64,000 nt of DNA from Streptomyces sp. Ag109_O5-1. Lineage in GTDB: Bacteria; Actinomycetota; Actinomycetes; Streptomycetales; Streptomycetaceae. This document shows, piece by piece, positions 37,219 to 45,828 of the stretch. Every line of letters starts with the position of its first letter. The first letter of the stretch is position 1. A model generated the notes under the pieces. It ran no database searches, was not told the DNA's origin, and saw only the letters and a list, made by a program, of their open reading frames with translations. The DNA lies in the NCBI RefSeq assembly GCF_003814875.1, contig NZ_RKQF01000001.1, positions 558,001 to 622,000 on the forward strand, read 5' to 3'. A program made the translations under genes and the position numbers.

Positions 37219-39624
37219 ATGCGCGACATCACCTTCCGCGGCGGCGGTGAGCTCCCGGATCCCGGGGGCGAGGCGGAGGCGCTGCTGGATGCCCACGCCC
37301 GGGTGGTCGCCTGGGGACCGGGCGCCCGGCGGCTGCTCGGCCGTCCGGCGCGCGACGTCCTCGGCCGGCGCGCGGACGAACTGCTCCACGGCACCGCCGA
37401 CGCGGCGGACCTCCTGCGGCGATGGAAGGAGGGTGCGCGCCAGGCGTCGGTGAGACTACGGCGGCGTGACGGACAACCGCTGGACGCCGAGGTCTGGGCG
37501 CGCCCGCTCACCTCGGTGAACGGTGAACGCCAGTGGCTCGTCCAGGCGGCCGGCGCGCGGACGTTCCGCACCTACGAGTTCGGGCGTGCCCTGCTCAAGG
37601 GGCTGTTCACCGACACCCCTTTCCACATCGACCTCTTCGACACACGGCAGCGGTTCATCGCCCAGAACCTCACGGAGCGCCGTGCCGGGGTGTTCCGGCG
37701 GACCGGGTACGCCGGGCACACGATGCGTGAGATGGCGCCGCCCGGACTGCTGGACTTCGACGCCCTGGAGGCACGGCAGCGGCAGGTACTGGAGACGGGC
37801 GAGGCGCTCCTCGGGACCGAGGTCGACGGGCACCCCGTACCGGGATCGCCGCTCGAGTACGTGTGGTCGGAGTCCATCCTGCCCCTCAGGGACCCGTCCG
37901 GAACACTGATCGCCCTGGCCCATGTGGTCTCCGACGTGACCAAGCAGGTGCGCTCGCGCGAGCGGCTGGTCCTGGCGAACGAGGCCGGTGCGCGTATCGG
38001 CACCTCCCTGGACCTCTGGCAGACGGCCCGGGAACTGGCCGAGGTCGCGGTGCCGCGGTTCGCCGACGTCTGCCGGGTCGACCTGCTGGACTCCGTGTTC
38101 GCCACCGGCGAGCCGAGCGAGGACGGGCAGCCGGCGACCCCGCTGCTCCGCCGGGCCGCCGCCAGCGGGCCGGACCCGGGTCCGGCCGGGGCGGTGACCG
38201 TGCCGGTCGGCGACCTCGACACGGCGGCGACGGCGCCCGGCTCACCGTTCCTCGAAGCCCTGGAGAAGGGCGAGCCCCTCCTCCTCGCGGACGAGCGGCT
38301 GTCCGCCTGTCCGGACGCCCTGCGCGACGGCGGGCCGGACGTCCACTCCTGGCTTCTCGTCCCCATGCTCGCCCGGGGTGCCGTGCTCGGCACCGCGGTC
38401 TTCATGCGCTCGCGCACGCCCCGCCGGTTCGAGCCCGACGACGTGCTGCTGGCCGAGCAGATCGTGAACCGCACGGCGGCGTGCGTCGACAACGCCAGCC
38501 GGTACCACCGGGAGCGGACGACGGCACGGACCCTGCGGCGCAGTCTGCTCCCCCAGCGACTGCCGTCGCCGTCGGCGGTCCGGACGGCGTCCAGCTATCA
38601 GCCGGCCAGCGAGCACACCGGGCTGGGCGGGGACTGGTTCGACGTGATCCCGCTGTCCGGTACCCGGGTGGCACTGGTGGTGGGCGACGTGGTCGGACAC
38701 GGTCTGCAGTCGGCCGTGGTCATGGGCCGGCTGCGCGGCGCCGTACGCACCCTCGCGGATCTCGATCTCTCCCCCGGCGAGCTCCTGACCCACCTGGACG
38801 ACCAGATGAACCGCGCCCTCGACGAGCGCGGCGACGAGGTGTCCCTGGTGACGGGAGCTACCTGTCTGTACGCGGTGTACGACCCGGTGTCGCGCCGCTG
38901 CCGGCTGGCCCGCGCCGGTCATCCGCCCCTGGCGGTGGTGTCGGCGGACGGCGCTGTCGACTTCGTCGACCTGGCCGGCGGTCCCCCCCTGGGCCTGGGC
39001 GGTGTCATGTTCGAGGAGCGTGAGATCGCCCTGGACGACGGGGATCTGCTGGTCCTCTACACCGACGGACTGCTGGAGTCACGCACGCAGGACGTCGACA
39101 CCGGGCTGCGCCGGCTGCGCGGCGCCCTCTCCCGCACCCCCGCGTCGGCCGCACCGCAGGAGGTGTGCGACATGCTGGTCCGTGAGCTGCTGCCGCCGGG
39201 ACACCAGGACGACGTGGCCGTGCTGGTGGCCCGGGTGAGCGGCCTGGCCCCGGACTCGTATGTGACCTGGGAGATCGAGACGCAGGACCGGATGGTCGGC
39301 CGGGCGCGGGAGCTGACGGCACGGCAGCTGGCGTCGTGGGGGCTGGCGGAGGAGTCCTTCACCACCGAGCTGATCGTCAGCGAGCTGGTGACGAACGCGC
39401 TGCGCTACGGCGGCGAGCCGATCACCCTGCGCCTGATCCGGGACCGGAACCTGATCTGCGAGGTGTCGGACGGCAGCAGCACCTCTCCGCACGTGCGGCG
39501 GGCCCAGGACACGGACGAGGGCGGACGCGGCCTCTACCTCATCACCCAGCTCGCCCAGAACTGGGGGACGCGGTACGGCGAACGGGGCAAGACCATCTGG
39601 GCCGAGCAGCCGCTGTCCGGCTGA
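37219..39624 (+). CDS. PAS-GAF-SpoIIE (PP2C) phosphatase with C-terminal anti-sigma kinase domain
   Basis: 801 residues. Order: PAS-like (about 15-110), second PAS-like (about 120-240, with PFHIDLFDTRQRFIAQNLTE), GAF (about 255-425), SpoIIE PP2C phosphatase (about 440-650, GGDWFDVIPLSG, VVGDVVGHG, LYTDGLLE, HQDDVAVLV) and a RsbW-like HATPase (about 665-798, LIVSELVTNALRYGG, GRGLYLI). The metal-binding Asp residues and N-box Asn are intact, so both the dephosphorylation of an anti-anti-sigma factor and the opposing kinase reaction may occur in one chain. ATG 37219 is preferred over GTG 37204 because GAGG lies five bases before it. Monocistronic. Confidence 0.93.
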   Translation: MRDITFRGGGELPDPGGEAEALLDAHARVVAWGPGARRLLGRPARDVLGRRADELLHGTADAADLLRRWKEGARQASVRLRRRDGQPLDAEVWARPLTSVNGERQWLVQAAGARTFRTYEFGRALLKGLFTDTPFHIDLFDTRQRFIAQNLTERRAGVFRRTGYAGHTMREMAPPGLLDFDALEARQRQVLETGEALLGTEVDGHPVPGSPLEYVWSESILPLRDPSGTLIALAHVVSDVTKQVRSRERLVLANEAGARIGTSLDLWQTARELAEVAVPRFADVCRVDLLDSVFATGEPSEDGQPATPLLRRAAASGPDPGPAGAVTVPVGDLDTAATAPGSPFLEALEKGEPLLLADERLSACPDALRDGGPDVHSWLLVPMLARGAVLGTAVFMRSRTPRRFEPDDVLLAEQIVNRTAACVDNASRYHRERTTARTLRRSLLPQRLPSPSAVRTASSYQPASEHTGLGGDWFDVIPLSGTRVALVVGDVVGHGLQSAVVMGRLRGAVRTLADLDLSPGELLTHLDDQMNRALDERGDEVSLVTGATCLYAVYDPVSRRCRLARAGHPPLAVVSADGAVDFVDLAGGPPLGLGGVMFEEREIALDDGDLLVLYTDGLLESRTQDVDTGLRRLRGALSRTPASAAPQEVCDMLVRELLPPGHQDDVAVLVARVSGLAPDSYVTWEIETQDRMVGRARELTARQLASWGLAEESFTTELIVSELVTNALRYGGEPITLRLIRDRNLICEVSDGSSTSPHVRRAQDTDEGGRGLYLITQLAQNWGTRYGERGKTIWAEQPLSG

Positions 39625-39652
39625 CGCGCGTACGACCGGGCCTACGGGGGGG

Positions 39653-39820
39653 TCAGTCGTCGTCCGGGCCCGAGACCACGACCAGGAAGGCGTCCGTGTT
39701 CAGGTCCATCACCACGGTCGCCGGCTCGCCCTCGGCACGGCGCTTCGCCGCGTACTCCTCGGCAGGCCAGGACCCCCGGGGAGCCCCGGCGGGAAATCGC
39801 TCCAGCACCCTCGCGCCCAT
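39653..39820 (-). CDS. Small conserved-looking soluble protein, 55 residues
   Basis: ATG 39820 to TGA 39653. The sequence has an N-terminal FPAGAPRGSWPAEEYAAKRR helix, then a strand pair AEGEPATVVMDLNTDAFLVV and an acidic end. I recall similar short streptomycete proteins of unknown function. GGAGG occurs about 12 bases before the ATG, rather far. It is convergent to the phosphatase gene and lies opposite the photolyase. Confidence 0.55.
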   Translation of the reverse strand: MGARVLERFPAGAPRGSWPAEEYAAKRRAEGEPATVVMDLNTDAFLVVVSGPDDD

Positions 39821-39991
39821 AGTGGCCCGTCACCTCCCGGGTCGGTGTCCGTCGTATCCTGCGGCTGCCCCGGATCGACGCGGACATGCCCGAAACGCGG
39901 GAAGAGCGCCGGTGGCCGGTCCGTGGCACGGACCCGGCGGAGTGGGAGCGTGGGGGTTCGTACCCCTCCGTACCGCTCCCGGAGTCGCACC

Positions 39992-41365
39992 ATGAACGCC
40001 TCGGTCGTCCTGTTCACCGCCGATCTGCGCCTGCACGACCATCCGCCGCTGCGGGCGGCCCTCGACGGCTCGCGCGAGATCGTGCCGCTGTTCGTACGGG
40101 ACCCTGCGGTGGACCGGGCCGGATTCGCCGTGCCGAACCGGCTGGCGTTCCTCGCCGACTGCCTGCGCGACCTGGACGCGGGGCTGCGCGAGCGCGGCGG
40201 CCGGCTGGTGGTGCGCTCCGGCGGCCTGGTGGAGGAGGTGTGCAAGGTGGCCGCCGAGGCGGACGCCGAGGCGGTGCATGTGGCGGCGGACGTCAGCGGG
40301 CATGCGCAGCGCCGGGAGGAGCGGCTGCGGCGGGCCCTGGAGGCGGACGGCCGGCGGCTGCAGGTGCACGACGCGGTGACCGCGGCGGTCCCGGCGGGTG
40401 CGGTGACGCCTGCCGCGTCGGACCACTACGCGGTGTTCACGCCGTACTTCCGGCAGTGGTCGCGGCAGCCGCTGCGGGATGCGGTGGCCGCGCCACGCAC
40501 GGTACGGGTACCGGACGGCGTCGGATCCGAGCCGCTGCCCGGCCGCGACCGGCTGTCCGGGGTCTCGCGGGGCCTGGCCGCCGGGGGCGAGACGGAGGGC
40601 CGCAGGCGGCTCGCGGCCTGGCTGCGGGCGTGCATCGCCTCGTACGAGGAGCGCCATGACGATCTGGCCGGGGACGCGACCTCCCGGCTCTCGCCGCATC
40701 TGCACTTCGGCACGCTCTCCCCCGTCGAGCTGGTGCACAGGGCCCGGCGGGCGGGCGGCCCGGGTGCCGAGGCGTTCGTACGGCAGCTCGCCTGGCGGGA
40801 CTTCCACCGGCAGGTGCTCGCCGCACGGCCGGCGGCGGCCACGGCCGACTACCGTACGAAACACGACCGTTGGCGCACCGAGCAGACCGCCGCCGAGGAC
40901 ATCGAAGCGTGGCGCACGGGCCGTACCGGCTATCCGGTCGTCGACGCGGCGATGCGCCAGCTGCTCCACGAGGGCTGGATGCACAACCGCGGCCGGCTGC
41001 TGACGGCGAGCTTCCTGGCCAAGACGCTGTACGTCGACTGGCGGGTGGGCGCCCGGCACTTCCTGGAGCTGCTGGTCGACGGGGACGTGGCCAACAACCA
41101 GCTGAACTGGCAGTGGGTGGCGGGCACCGGCACGGACACCCGCCCCAACCGCGTCCTCAATCCGCTCGCCCAGGCGAAGCGGTACGACCCCGACGGTGCG
41201 TATGTGCGGCGCTGGGTACCCGAGCTGGAGCGGCTGGCGGGCTCGGCGGTCCATGAGCCGTGGAAGGCGCCCGCCCCGGACCGGGCGACGCTCGGATACC
41301 CGGAGCCGATCATCGACCTGGCCGACGGTCTGGACCGCTTCCGACGGGCTCGGGAGCGCGGCTGA
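39992..41365 (+). CDS. phr: Deoxyribodipyrimidine (CPD class I) photolyase
   Basis: 457 residues. N-terminal antenna domain (about 3-130: VVLFTADLRLHDHPPLRAAL) and C-terminal FAD domain (about 190-450) with TSRLSPHLHFGTLSPVELVH, RTGYPVVDAAMRQL, GWMHNRGRLLTASFLAKTLY and GDVANNQLNWQWVAGTGTD. The tryptophans for electron transfer and the FAD-binding Arg/Asn residues are present. It repairs UV-induced cyclobutane dimers with blue light; the antenna type suggests 8-HDF, which actinomycetes make. ATG 39992 has GGAG seven bases upstream. Confidence 0.95.
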   Translation: MNASVVLFTADLRLHDHPPLRAALDGSREIVPLFVRDPAVDRAGFAVPNRLAFLADCLRDLDAGLRERGGRLVVRSGGLVEEVCKVAAEADAEAVHVAADVSGHAQRREERLRRALEADGRRLQVHDAVTAAVPAGAVTPAASDHYAVFTPYFRQWSRQPLRDAVAAPRTVRVPDGVGSEPLPGRDRLSGVSRGLAAGGETEGRRRLAAWLRACIASYEERHDDLAGDATSRLSPHLHFGTLSPVELVHRARRAGGPGAEAFVRQLAWRDFHRQVLAARPAAATADYRTKHDRWRTEQTAAEDIEAWRTGRTGYPVVDAAMRQLLHEGWMHNRGRLLTASFLAKTLYVDWRVGARHFLELLVDGDVANNQLNWQWVAGTGTDTRPNRVLNPLAQAKRYDPDGAYVRRWVPELERLAGSAVHEPWKAPAPDRATLGYPEPIIDLADGLDRFRRARERG

Positions 41366-41486
41366 GCGCACCTGAGAGCCACGCGCAGAGCTACACATAA
41401 AGAGGAAATAAGAGCAGAATGATAGTAAGCGGCGCATACCGCACGCTTCAGACGCGGTCAGGCCTGCAAGTCAAAGGAGACGAGTC

Positions 41487-41927
41487 ATGGCCAACGTCTC
41501 GCACGGCAGAAGTGACATAACAAGCCACCCTGATGTCACCGAAATGCGGGAACGCTACGCCCGCATGCTCGGCGGTCGCGATGTGGCACTCGTGGACGGA
41601 CCGGTGTTCCTGCTCGGTCTGTACTGCGCGGCGTCCCCGTGGATCGTCCACTACGCGGCGAGCCAGCCCGCACTCACGACCCACAACCTGATCATGGGCA
41701 TAGCCATCGGCCTGCTGGCACTCGGATTCACCAGGGCCCCGGAGCGCATGTACGGCCTGAGCTGGGCCATGTGCGCCATGGGTGTCTGGCTGATCATCGC
41801 GCCCTGGATCGTCGGCAGCAGCCCGGACAAGGGCGTCATCATCAACAACATCGTCATCGGCGCCATCGCCCTCTGCCTCGGGCTGCTGTGCGCCGTCACG
41901 ACGGCCAGGCGAACGCCCATGACGTAG
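41487..41927 (+). CDS. SPW-repeat membrane protein
   Basis: 146 residues, four membrane helices arranged as two repeats, each with the SPW motif: ASPWIVHYA in the first half and APWIVGSSPD in the second. A soluble N-terminus of about 35 residues precedes (MRERYARMLGGRDVALVDGP). AAAGGAG seven bases before ATG 41487 fixes the start. The upstream 120 bases are AT-rich for this genome. Function unknown; stress-linked expression is commonly assumed. Confidence 0.85.
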   Translation: MANVSHGRSDITSHPDVTEMRERYARMLGGRDVALVDGPVFLLGLYCAASPWIVHYAASQPALTTHNLIMGIAIGLLALGFTRAPERMYGLSWAMCAMGVWLIIAPWIVGSSPDKGVIINNIVIGAIALCLGLLCAVTTARRTPMT

Positions 41928-41958
41928 GCACACCGAGCGCCCCCCTGAAGGGAGGACG

Positions 41959-41991
41959 CGGGGCCGGTCCGGTGACGGCGGACCGGCCCCG
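41959..41991. terminator. Bidirectional hairpin terminator
   Basis: 12-bp perfect stem CGGGGCCGGTCC with a 9-base loop, between the convergent SPW gene and the ArsR-SRPBCC gene. Confidence 0.8.
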
Positions 41992-41999
41992 TCGCACGG

Positions 42000-42791
42000 T
42001 CAGCGGCCGGGCACCAGCCAGGGCTCCTGCGGAAGCGGGCTGCCGGTCTCGATGAGGGACTTCAGGTTGGACAGCACAGCCGGCCAGCCGGACGACACGT
42101 CGCGCAGTTCGCCCTCGTCGTTGAGGTCCTCGTGGGTGACGGTGAGCTTGACGATGTCGGCGTGCGGCCGGATGTCGAAGGTGACCCGGGAGTGCCTTTC
42201 CCGGTCGCCCTCGTTCTCGGGCGCGGCCCAGGTGGCGACCAGGCGCGTCGGGCGCTCGCTCTCGACGACGGTGCCGACCACGTCGGCGATGCCGGAGCCG
42301 TCGGTGCGCCGGTGCTCCCAGCGGGATCCGGGCCGCCAGTCGGAGACATTGGCGTGGCCCCAGTAGACGGCGGTCAGGTCGGCGTCCGTGAGAGCGTCCC
42401 AGACCTTCTCCGGGGTGCTGGCGATATAGGTGACGTAGACATAGCTGGGCTGGTCGGCCATGGCTTCCTCGGCTCGTCGCTTCAGGTCGCCGAGCGCACG
42501 CAGGCGCGGGCGCTCGAACTTGTCGATCCACCGCTCCTGGATCTCGTGGAGCGGCACGGGGTTCAGGTAGTGCAGCTTCTCCCGCCCTCGCCGCACGGTG
42601 CTGATCAGATTGGCGGCCTCCAGGACGGCCAGGTGCTGGGTCACCGACTGCCGGGTCATCGCGATGTGCTCGCACAGCTCGCCCAGCGTCTGCCCGTTCA
42701 GCTCGTGCAGCCGGTCGAGCAGCCGTCTGCGCGTGTCGTCGGCCAGCGCCTTGAAGACCCTGTCCGTCCCACTGTCGTCCTCTGATCCCAC
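42000..42791 (-). CDS. ArsR-type regulator fused to SRPBCC (AHSA1) ligand-binding domain
   Basis: 263 residues from GTG 42791. An ArsR winged helix (about 8-90: VFKALADDTRRRLLDRLHEL, MTRQSVTQHLAVLEAANLIS) is joined to a START-like AHSA1 domain (about 110-255: YVYVTYIASTPEKVWDALTD, GSRWEHRRTDGSG). In related operons the two parts are separate genes, so here ligand sensing and DNA binding may lie in one chain. An in-frame ATG at 42821 exists, but it lies inside the -35/-10 spacer of a consensus promoter whose start point coincides with GTG 42791. I therefore prefer the leaderless GTG start. Confidence 0.88.
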   Translation of the reverse strand: MGSEDDSGTDRVFKALADDTRRRLLDRLHELNGQTLGELCEHIAMTRQSVTQHLAVLEAANLISTVRRGREKLHYLNPVPLHEIQERWIDKFERPRLRALGDLKRRAEEAMADQPSYVYVTYIASTPEKVWDALTDADLTAVYWGHANVSDWRPGSRWEHRRTDGSGIADVVGTVVESERPTRLVATWAAPENEGDRERHSRVTFDIRPHADIVKLTVTHEDLNDEGELRDVSSGWPAVLSNLKSLIETGSPLPQEPWLVPGR

Positions 42792-42796
42792 ACTCA

Positions 42797-42826
42797 AAGT
42801 TATGCAGGTATCTGCCTGCATGTCAA
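42797..42826 (-). promoter_or_regulatory. Consensus promoter with palindromic operator in the spacer
   Basis: Reading leftward: TTGACA (42826-42821), 18 bases, TAACTT (42802-42797), five bases, GTG start. The 20-bp perfect palindrome ATGCAGG-N6-CCTGCAT (42802-42821) fills the spacer, an ideal self-repression site for the ArsR domain. The -35 overlaps the stop of the upstream kinase gene. Confidence 0.75.
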
Positions 42827-43944
42827 GGAGTGCCCGGCCCCGGGAGCAGTACGGCGATGGACAGGCCGCCTTCGGGGCGGGCGCCGGTGATGAGGGTGGC
42901 GTGGTGGGCCCGGGCGACGGCGTCGACTATGGCGAGACCGAGGCCGTAGCCCTCGCCGTGCCGGTCGGGGGCCAGTTTCCGGAAGGGCTGGAAGAGCCGC
43001 TGGACTTGGTCGTCGGGGATGACCGGCCCGCTGTTGGTGATCGTGAACGCCACCTGTGTGCCCGCGTTCCGAGTGGTGATCTCCACCTGCCCGCCCGGGT
43101 GGTTGTGGCGGATGGCGTTGTCGACGAGGTTGGTGACGAGACTTTCGATCAGTCCCCGGTCGCCGACCGTCACCGCGGGCGTCAGCTGTTCGGCGAGGTC
43201 GATACCGCGCTGCGCCGCCCGGTCGCGGCGGGCCGCGAGCACTCCTTCGGCCACCTGGGCGAGATCCAGCGGGTCCTGGCGGGAGAGCCCGCGCTCGCTG
43301 GTGGCGAGGGTCAGCAGCGCCTTGACGAGCCGTTCCTGGTGTCCGCCGAGGGCGAGGGCCTCCTGGCAGACCGAGCGCAGTGTGCCGGCGTCGGCATCGG
43401 GGTCGGCGAGGGCGACTTCGAGGAGGGTGCGCAGGCCGGCGAGCGGGGTGCGCAGCTCGTGGGAGGCGTTGGCGACGAAGTGGCGCTGGGCGTCGAAGGA
43501 GGCTTGAAGGCGGGCGAACAGGTCGTCGAGGGTCTGGCCGAGCTCGGTCAGTTCGTCCGCGGGCCCGCCGAGGTCGAGGCGCCGGTGGAGGTCGCCGGCC
43601 GAGATGATCCTGGCGGTGGCGGTGATGGCGCGCAGCGGGCGCAGGAACCGGCCGGCGACGAACCAGCCGAGAGCCAGGGCGACGGGAACCAGTACGACCA
43701 GGGCCACGGCGGATCCCGTGAGGAGCAGGGCCGGGCTGATCCCGTTCCCGGTTCCGGTGATCCCGCCCGGTGCCGGGGCGCCGCTGGGTTTCGCCGACCG
43801 GACGCCGGCGAGCGGGACGGCGACGCAGAGGAGCACGAAGACCCCGGCGGCGTAGATGCCTGTCGCGTAGGCGAGGGCGAGCCGGGTCTGCAGGGACCTT
43901 CTGGCGGGCTGCCGGCGGAAGGAGAGTTGCCGGAGGACGGTCAT
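42823..43944 (-). CDS. Sensor histidine kinase
   Basis: 373 residues. Two membrane helices (about 25-48 and 70-95) flank a short extracellular loop of about 20 residues; a HAMP domain (about 95-150) follows. The HisKA box is HFVANASHELRTPLAGLR (about 160), and the ATPase domain has NLVDNAIRHN and GEGYGLGLAIV. ATG 43944 overlaps the response regulator stop (ATGA). The tiny sensor loop suggests intramembrane sensing, as in kinases that detect cell-wall drugs through an ABC transporter, and a transporter operon lies divergently beyond the regulator. Confidence 0.93.
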   Translation of the reverse strand: MTVLRQLSFRRQPARRSLQTRLALAYATGIYAAGVFVLLCVAVPLAGVRSAKPSGAPAPGGITGTGNGISPALLLTGSAVALVVLVPVALALGWFVAGRFLRPLRAITATARIISAGDLHRRLDLGGPADELTELGQTLDDLFARLQASFDAQRHFVANASHELRTPLAGLRTLLEVALADPDADAGTLRSVCQEALALGGHQERLVKALLTLATSERGLSRQDPLDLAQVAEGVLAARRDRAAQRGIDLAEQLTPAVTVGDRGLIESLVTNLVDNAIRHNHPGGQVEITTRNAGTQVAFTITNSGPVIPDDQVQRLFQPFRKLAPDRHGEGYGLGLAIVDAVARAHHATLITGARPEGGLSIAVLLPGPGTP

Positions 43945-44603
43945 GACGGTCCGATCCGGTAGCCGCCTTCGCGGACGGTCTCGATCACGGGCGGGTCGCC
44001 GAGCTTGGCCCGCAGCCGGTGCATGGTGTGCTTCACGGCGCTGCTGAAGGGGTCCGCGGCCTCGTCCCAGACGCGTTCGAGCAACTCCTCGGCGGAGACG
44101 ACCAGTCCGGGTGCGGCGAGCAGGCATTCGAGGAGGGCGAACTCCTTGGGGCTCAACTCCAGGCGCCGGCCGGCCCGGAACACGGTGCGCCGGGCCGGAT
44201 CGAGGGTGATGTCCCCGTAGGCCAGGATGGGCGGCAGCGGCGGGGTGGCGCGGCGAGCCAACGCCCGGACGCGGGCGACCAGTTCGGCGAACGCGAAGGG
44301 CTTGGGCAGGTAGTCGTCGGCGCCGAGGCCGAGCCCGTGGACCCGGTCCTCGACGGTGTCGGCGGCGGTGAGCATCAGTACGCGGGTCTCGCACCGGCCG
44401 TGGGCGAGTCGCCGGCAGATCTCGTCGCCGTGGACACCGGGCAGGTCGCGGTCGAGGATCACCACCTCGTAGCGGGTGACGGCCAGCCGGTCGAGGGCGG
44501 CGGTGCCGTCCAGGACGACGTCGACGGCCATGCCTTCACGGCGCAGGCCGGTTCCGAGGGAGCGGGCGAGGATCTCGAAGTCCTCGGCGACGAGCACCCT
44601 CAC
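43941..44603 (-). CDS. OmpR-family response regulator
   Basis: 220 residues. Receiver domain (1-115) with acidic pocket VLVAEDFE, phosphoacceptor Asp in EVVILDRDLPGVHGDE and Lys in DDYLPKPFAF. OmpR winged helix (about 130-218) with LELSPKEFALLECLLAAPG and VKHTMHRLRAKLGDPPVIET. GTG 44603. It is the first gene of the kinase pair and is divergent from the ABC transporter, its probable target; 286 bases lie between them. Confidence 0.94.
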   Translation of the reverse strand: MRVLVAEDFEILARSLGTGLRREGMAVDVVLDGTAALDRLAVTRYEVVILDRDLPGVHGDEICRRLAHGRCETRVLMLTAADTVEDRVHGLGLGADDYLPKPFAFAELVARVRALARRATPPLPPILAYGDITLDPARRTVFRAGRRLELSPKEFALLECLLAAPGLVVSAEELLERVWDEAADPFSSAVKHTMHRLRAKLGDPPVIETVREGGYRIGPS

Positions 44604-44690
44604 CGCCGCTCACCGCGGGTCGTCGTACGGACAGGGCGGCCGGACCGGCCGTCGGGTCGAGATGCCATGCCCCGACGATGCCAGATCCCC

Positions 44691-44811
44691 GGTCGCAGCC
44701 GGGTCGCGGCCGCCGGGGCGCGGACAGGCCGCGGACGCCGGGTCGCGGGCGCTGAGTCGCAACCGGACAACGGATGTTGCGCCGCGGGCCATGGGTCGCA
44801 GCCGGGTCGCG
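44691..44811. repeat. 18-bp direct repeat in the regulator-transporter space
   Basis: GGTCGCAGCCGGGTCGCG occurs at 44691-44708 and again at 44794-44811, 103 bases apart, with further partial GGTCGC and CGACC units between. They could be binding sites for the adjacent response regulator; they could also be neutral low-complexity sequence. Confidence 0.4.
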
Positions 44812-44889
44812 AGCACTGCGACCGGGCCGGAACCGGGTGCCGCGTACAACCGTCGGCATGAGTCCATTTCGAACAGTCGGCTCACCGCG

Positions 44890-45828
44890 GTGAGCGCCCC
44901 GGGGATCGTCGTCGCGGGACTGCACAAGCGGTACGGCGCGACCCTGGCCCTCGACGGCATGTCCTTCTCCGTCCGTCCCGGGGTGGTGACCGGCTTCGTG
45001 GGGCCGAACGGGGCCGGAAAGTCCACCACCATGCGGGTGATCCTCGGCCTGGACGCGGTGGCGGAGGGCACCGCGCTCATCGAGGGGAAGCCCTACCGCA
45101 GTCTTCGGCACCCGCTGAACCATGTCGGTTCCCTGCTGGACGCGTCGGCACTGCACCCCGGCCGCAGTGGCCGCAACCACCTGCTGTGGCTGGCGCATTC
45201 GCAGGGCCTGGCCGCGCGCCGGGTGGACCAGGTGCTCGAACGGACCGGCCTGGCCCCGGCGGCCCGGCGCAAGGCCGGCGGCTACTCGCTCGGTATGCGG
45301 CAGCGGCTCGGGATCGCCGCGGCCCTGCTGGGCGACCCTCCGGTCGTCATGCTCGACGAGCCGTTCAACGGCATGGACCCCGACGGCATCATCTGGATGC
45401 GCGGCTTCCTGCGGTCGCTGGCCGCCGAGGGCCGCGCCGTGCTGGTGTCCAGCCACCTGATGAGCGAGGTGCAGGACACGGCCGATCATCTCGTCGTCGT
45501 CGGGCGGGGCAGGGCCGTCGCCGACGCGGGTGTGGCCGAGCTGATCGCGGCCGTGTCCGGGAACCGGGTGAACCTGCGGACCACGGCCGGGACGGCAGCG
45601 ACCAGGGTGCTCACACAGGCCGGCGCGACCGTGACCCGCGCCGGCGGCCGCGACACCCTGGTCGTCTCCGGCCTTCCCGCGGACCGGATCGTGACGCTGC
45701 TCGGTGAGAGCGCGGTTCCGTTCTCCGAGGTGTCGGCGCACCGTGCCGGACTGGAGGAGGTCTACCTGGAACTCACCCGCGATGCGGTCGAGTTCCGCGC
45801 CATGACGCCCACGGAGGCGGCGCGGTGA
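44890..45828 (+). CDS. ABC transporter ATPase
   Basis: 312 residues. Walker A GPNGAGKST, signature YSLGMRQRLG, Walker B VVMLDEPFNGMDPDG and switch VSSHLMSEVQ are intact; a C-terminal extension (about 215-312) is typical of drug or lantibiotic exporters of the BcrA type. GTG 44890 is the only reasonable start in frame. It sits inside the 14-bp palindrome CTCACCGCGGTGAG (44881-44894). Its stop overlaps the next gene (GTGA). Confidence 0.9.
   Translation: MSAPGIVVAGLHKRYGATLALDGMSFSVRPGVVTGFVGPNGAGKSTTMRVILGLDAVAEGTALIEGKPYRSLRHPLNHVGSLLDASALHPGRSGRNHLLWLAHSQGLAARRVDQVLERTGLAPAARRKAGGYSLGMRQRLGIAAALLGDPPVVMLDEPFNGMDPDGIIWMRGFLRSLAAEGRAVLVSSHLMSEVQDTADHLVVVGRGRAVADAGVAELIAAVSGNRVNLRTTAGTAATRVLTQAGATVTRAGGRDTLVVSGLPADRIVTLLGESAVPFSEVSAHRAGLEEVYLELTRDAVEFRAMTPTEAAR

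Noticed and set aside
42792..42821. ATG 42821 as start of the ArsR-SRPBCC protein
   Set aside because: The ten extra codons are the promoter spacer and operator palindrome; transcription would begin after them.
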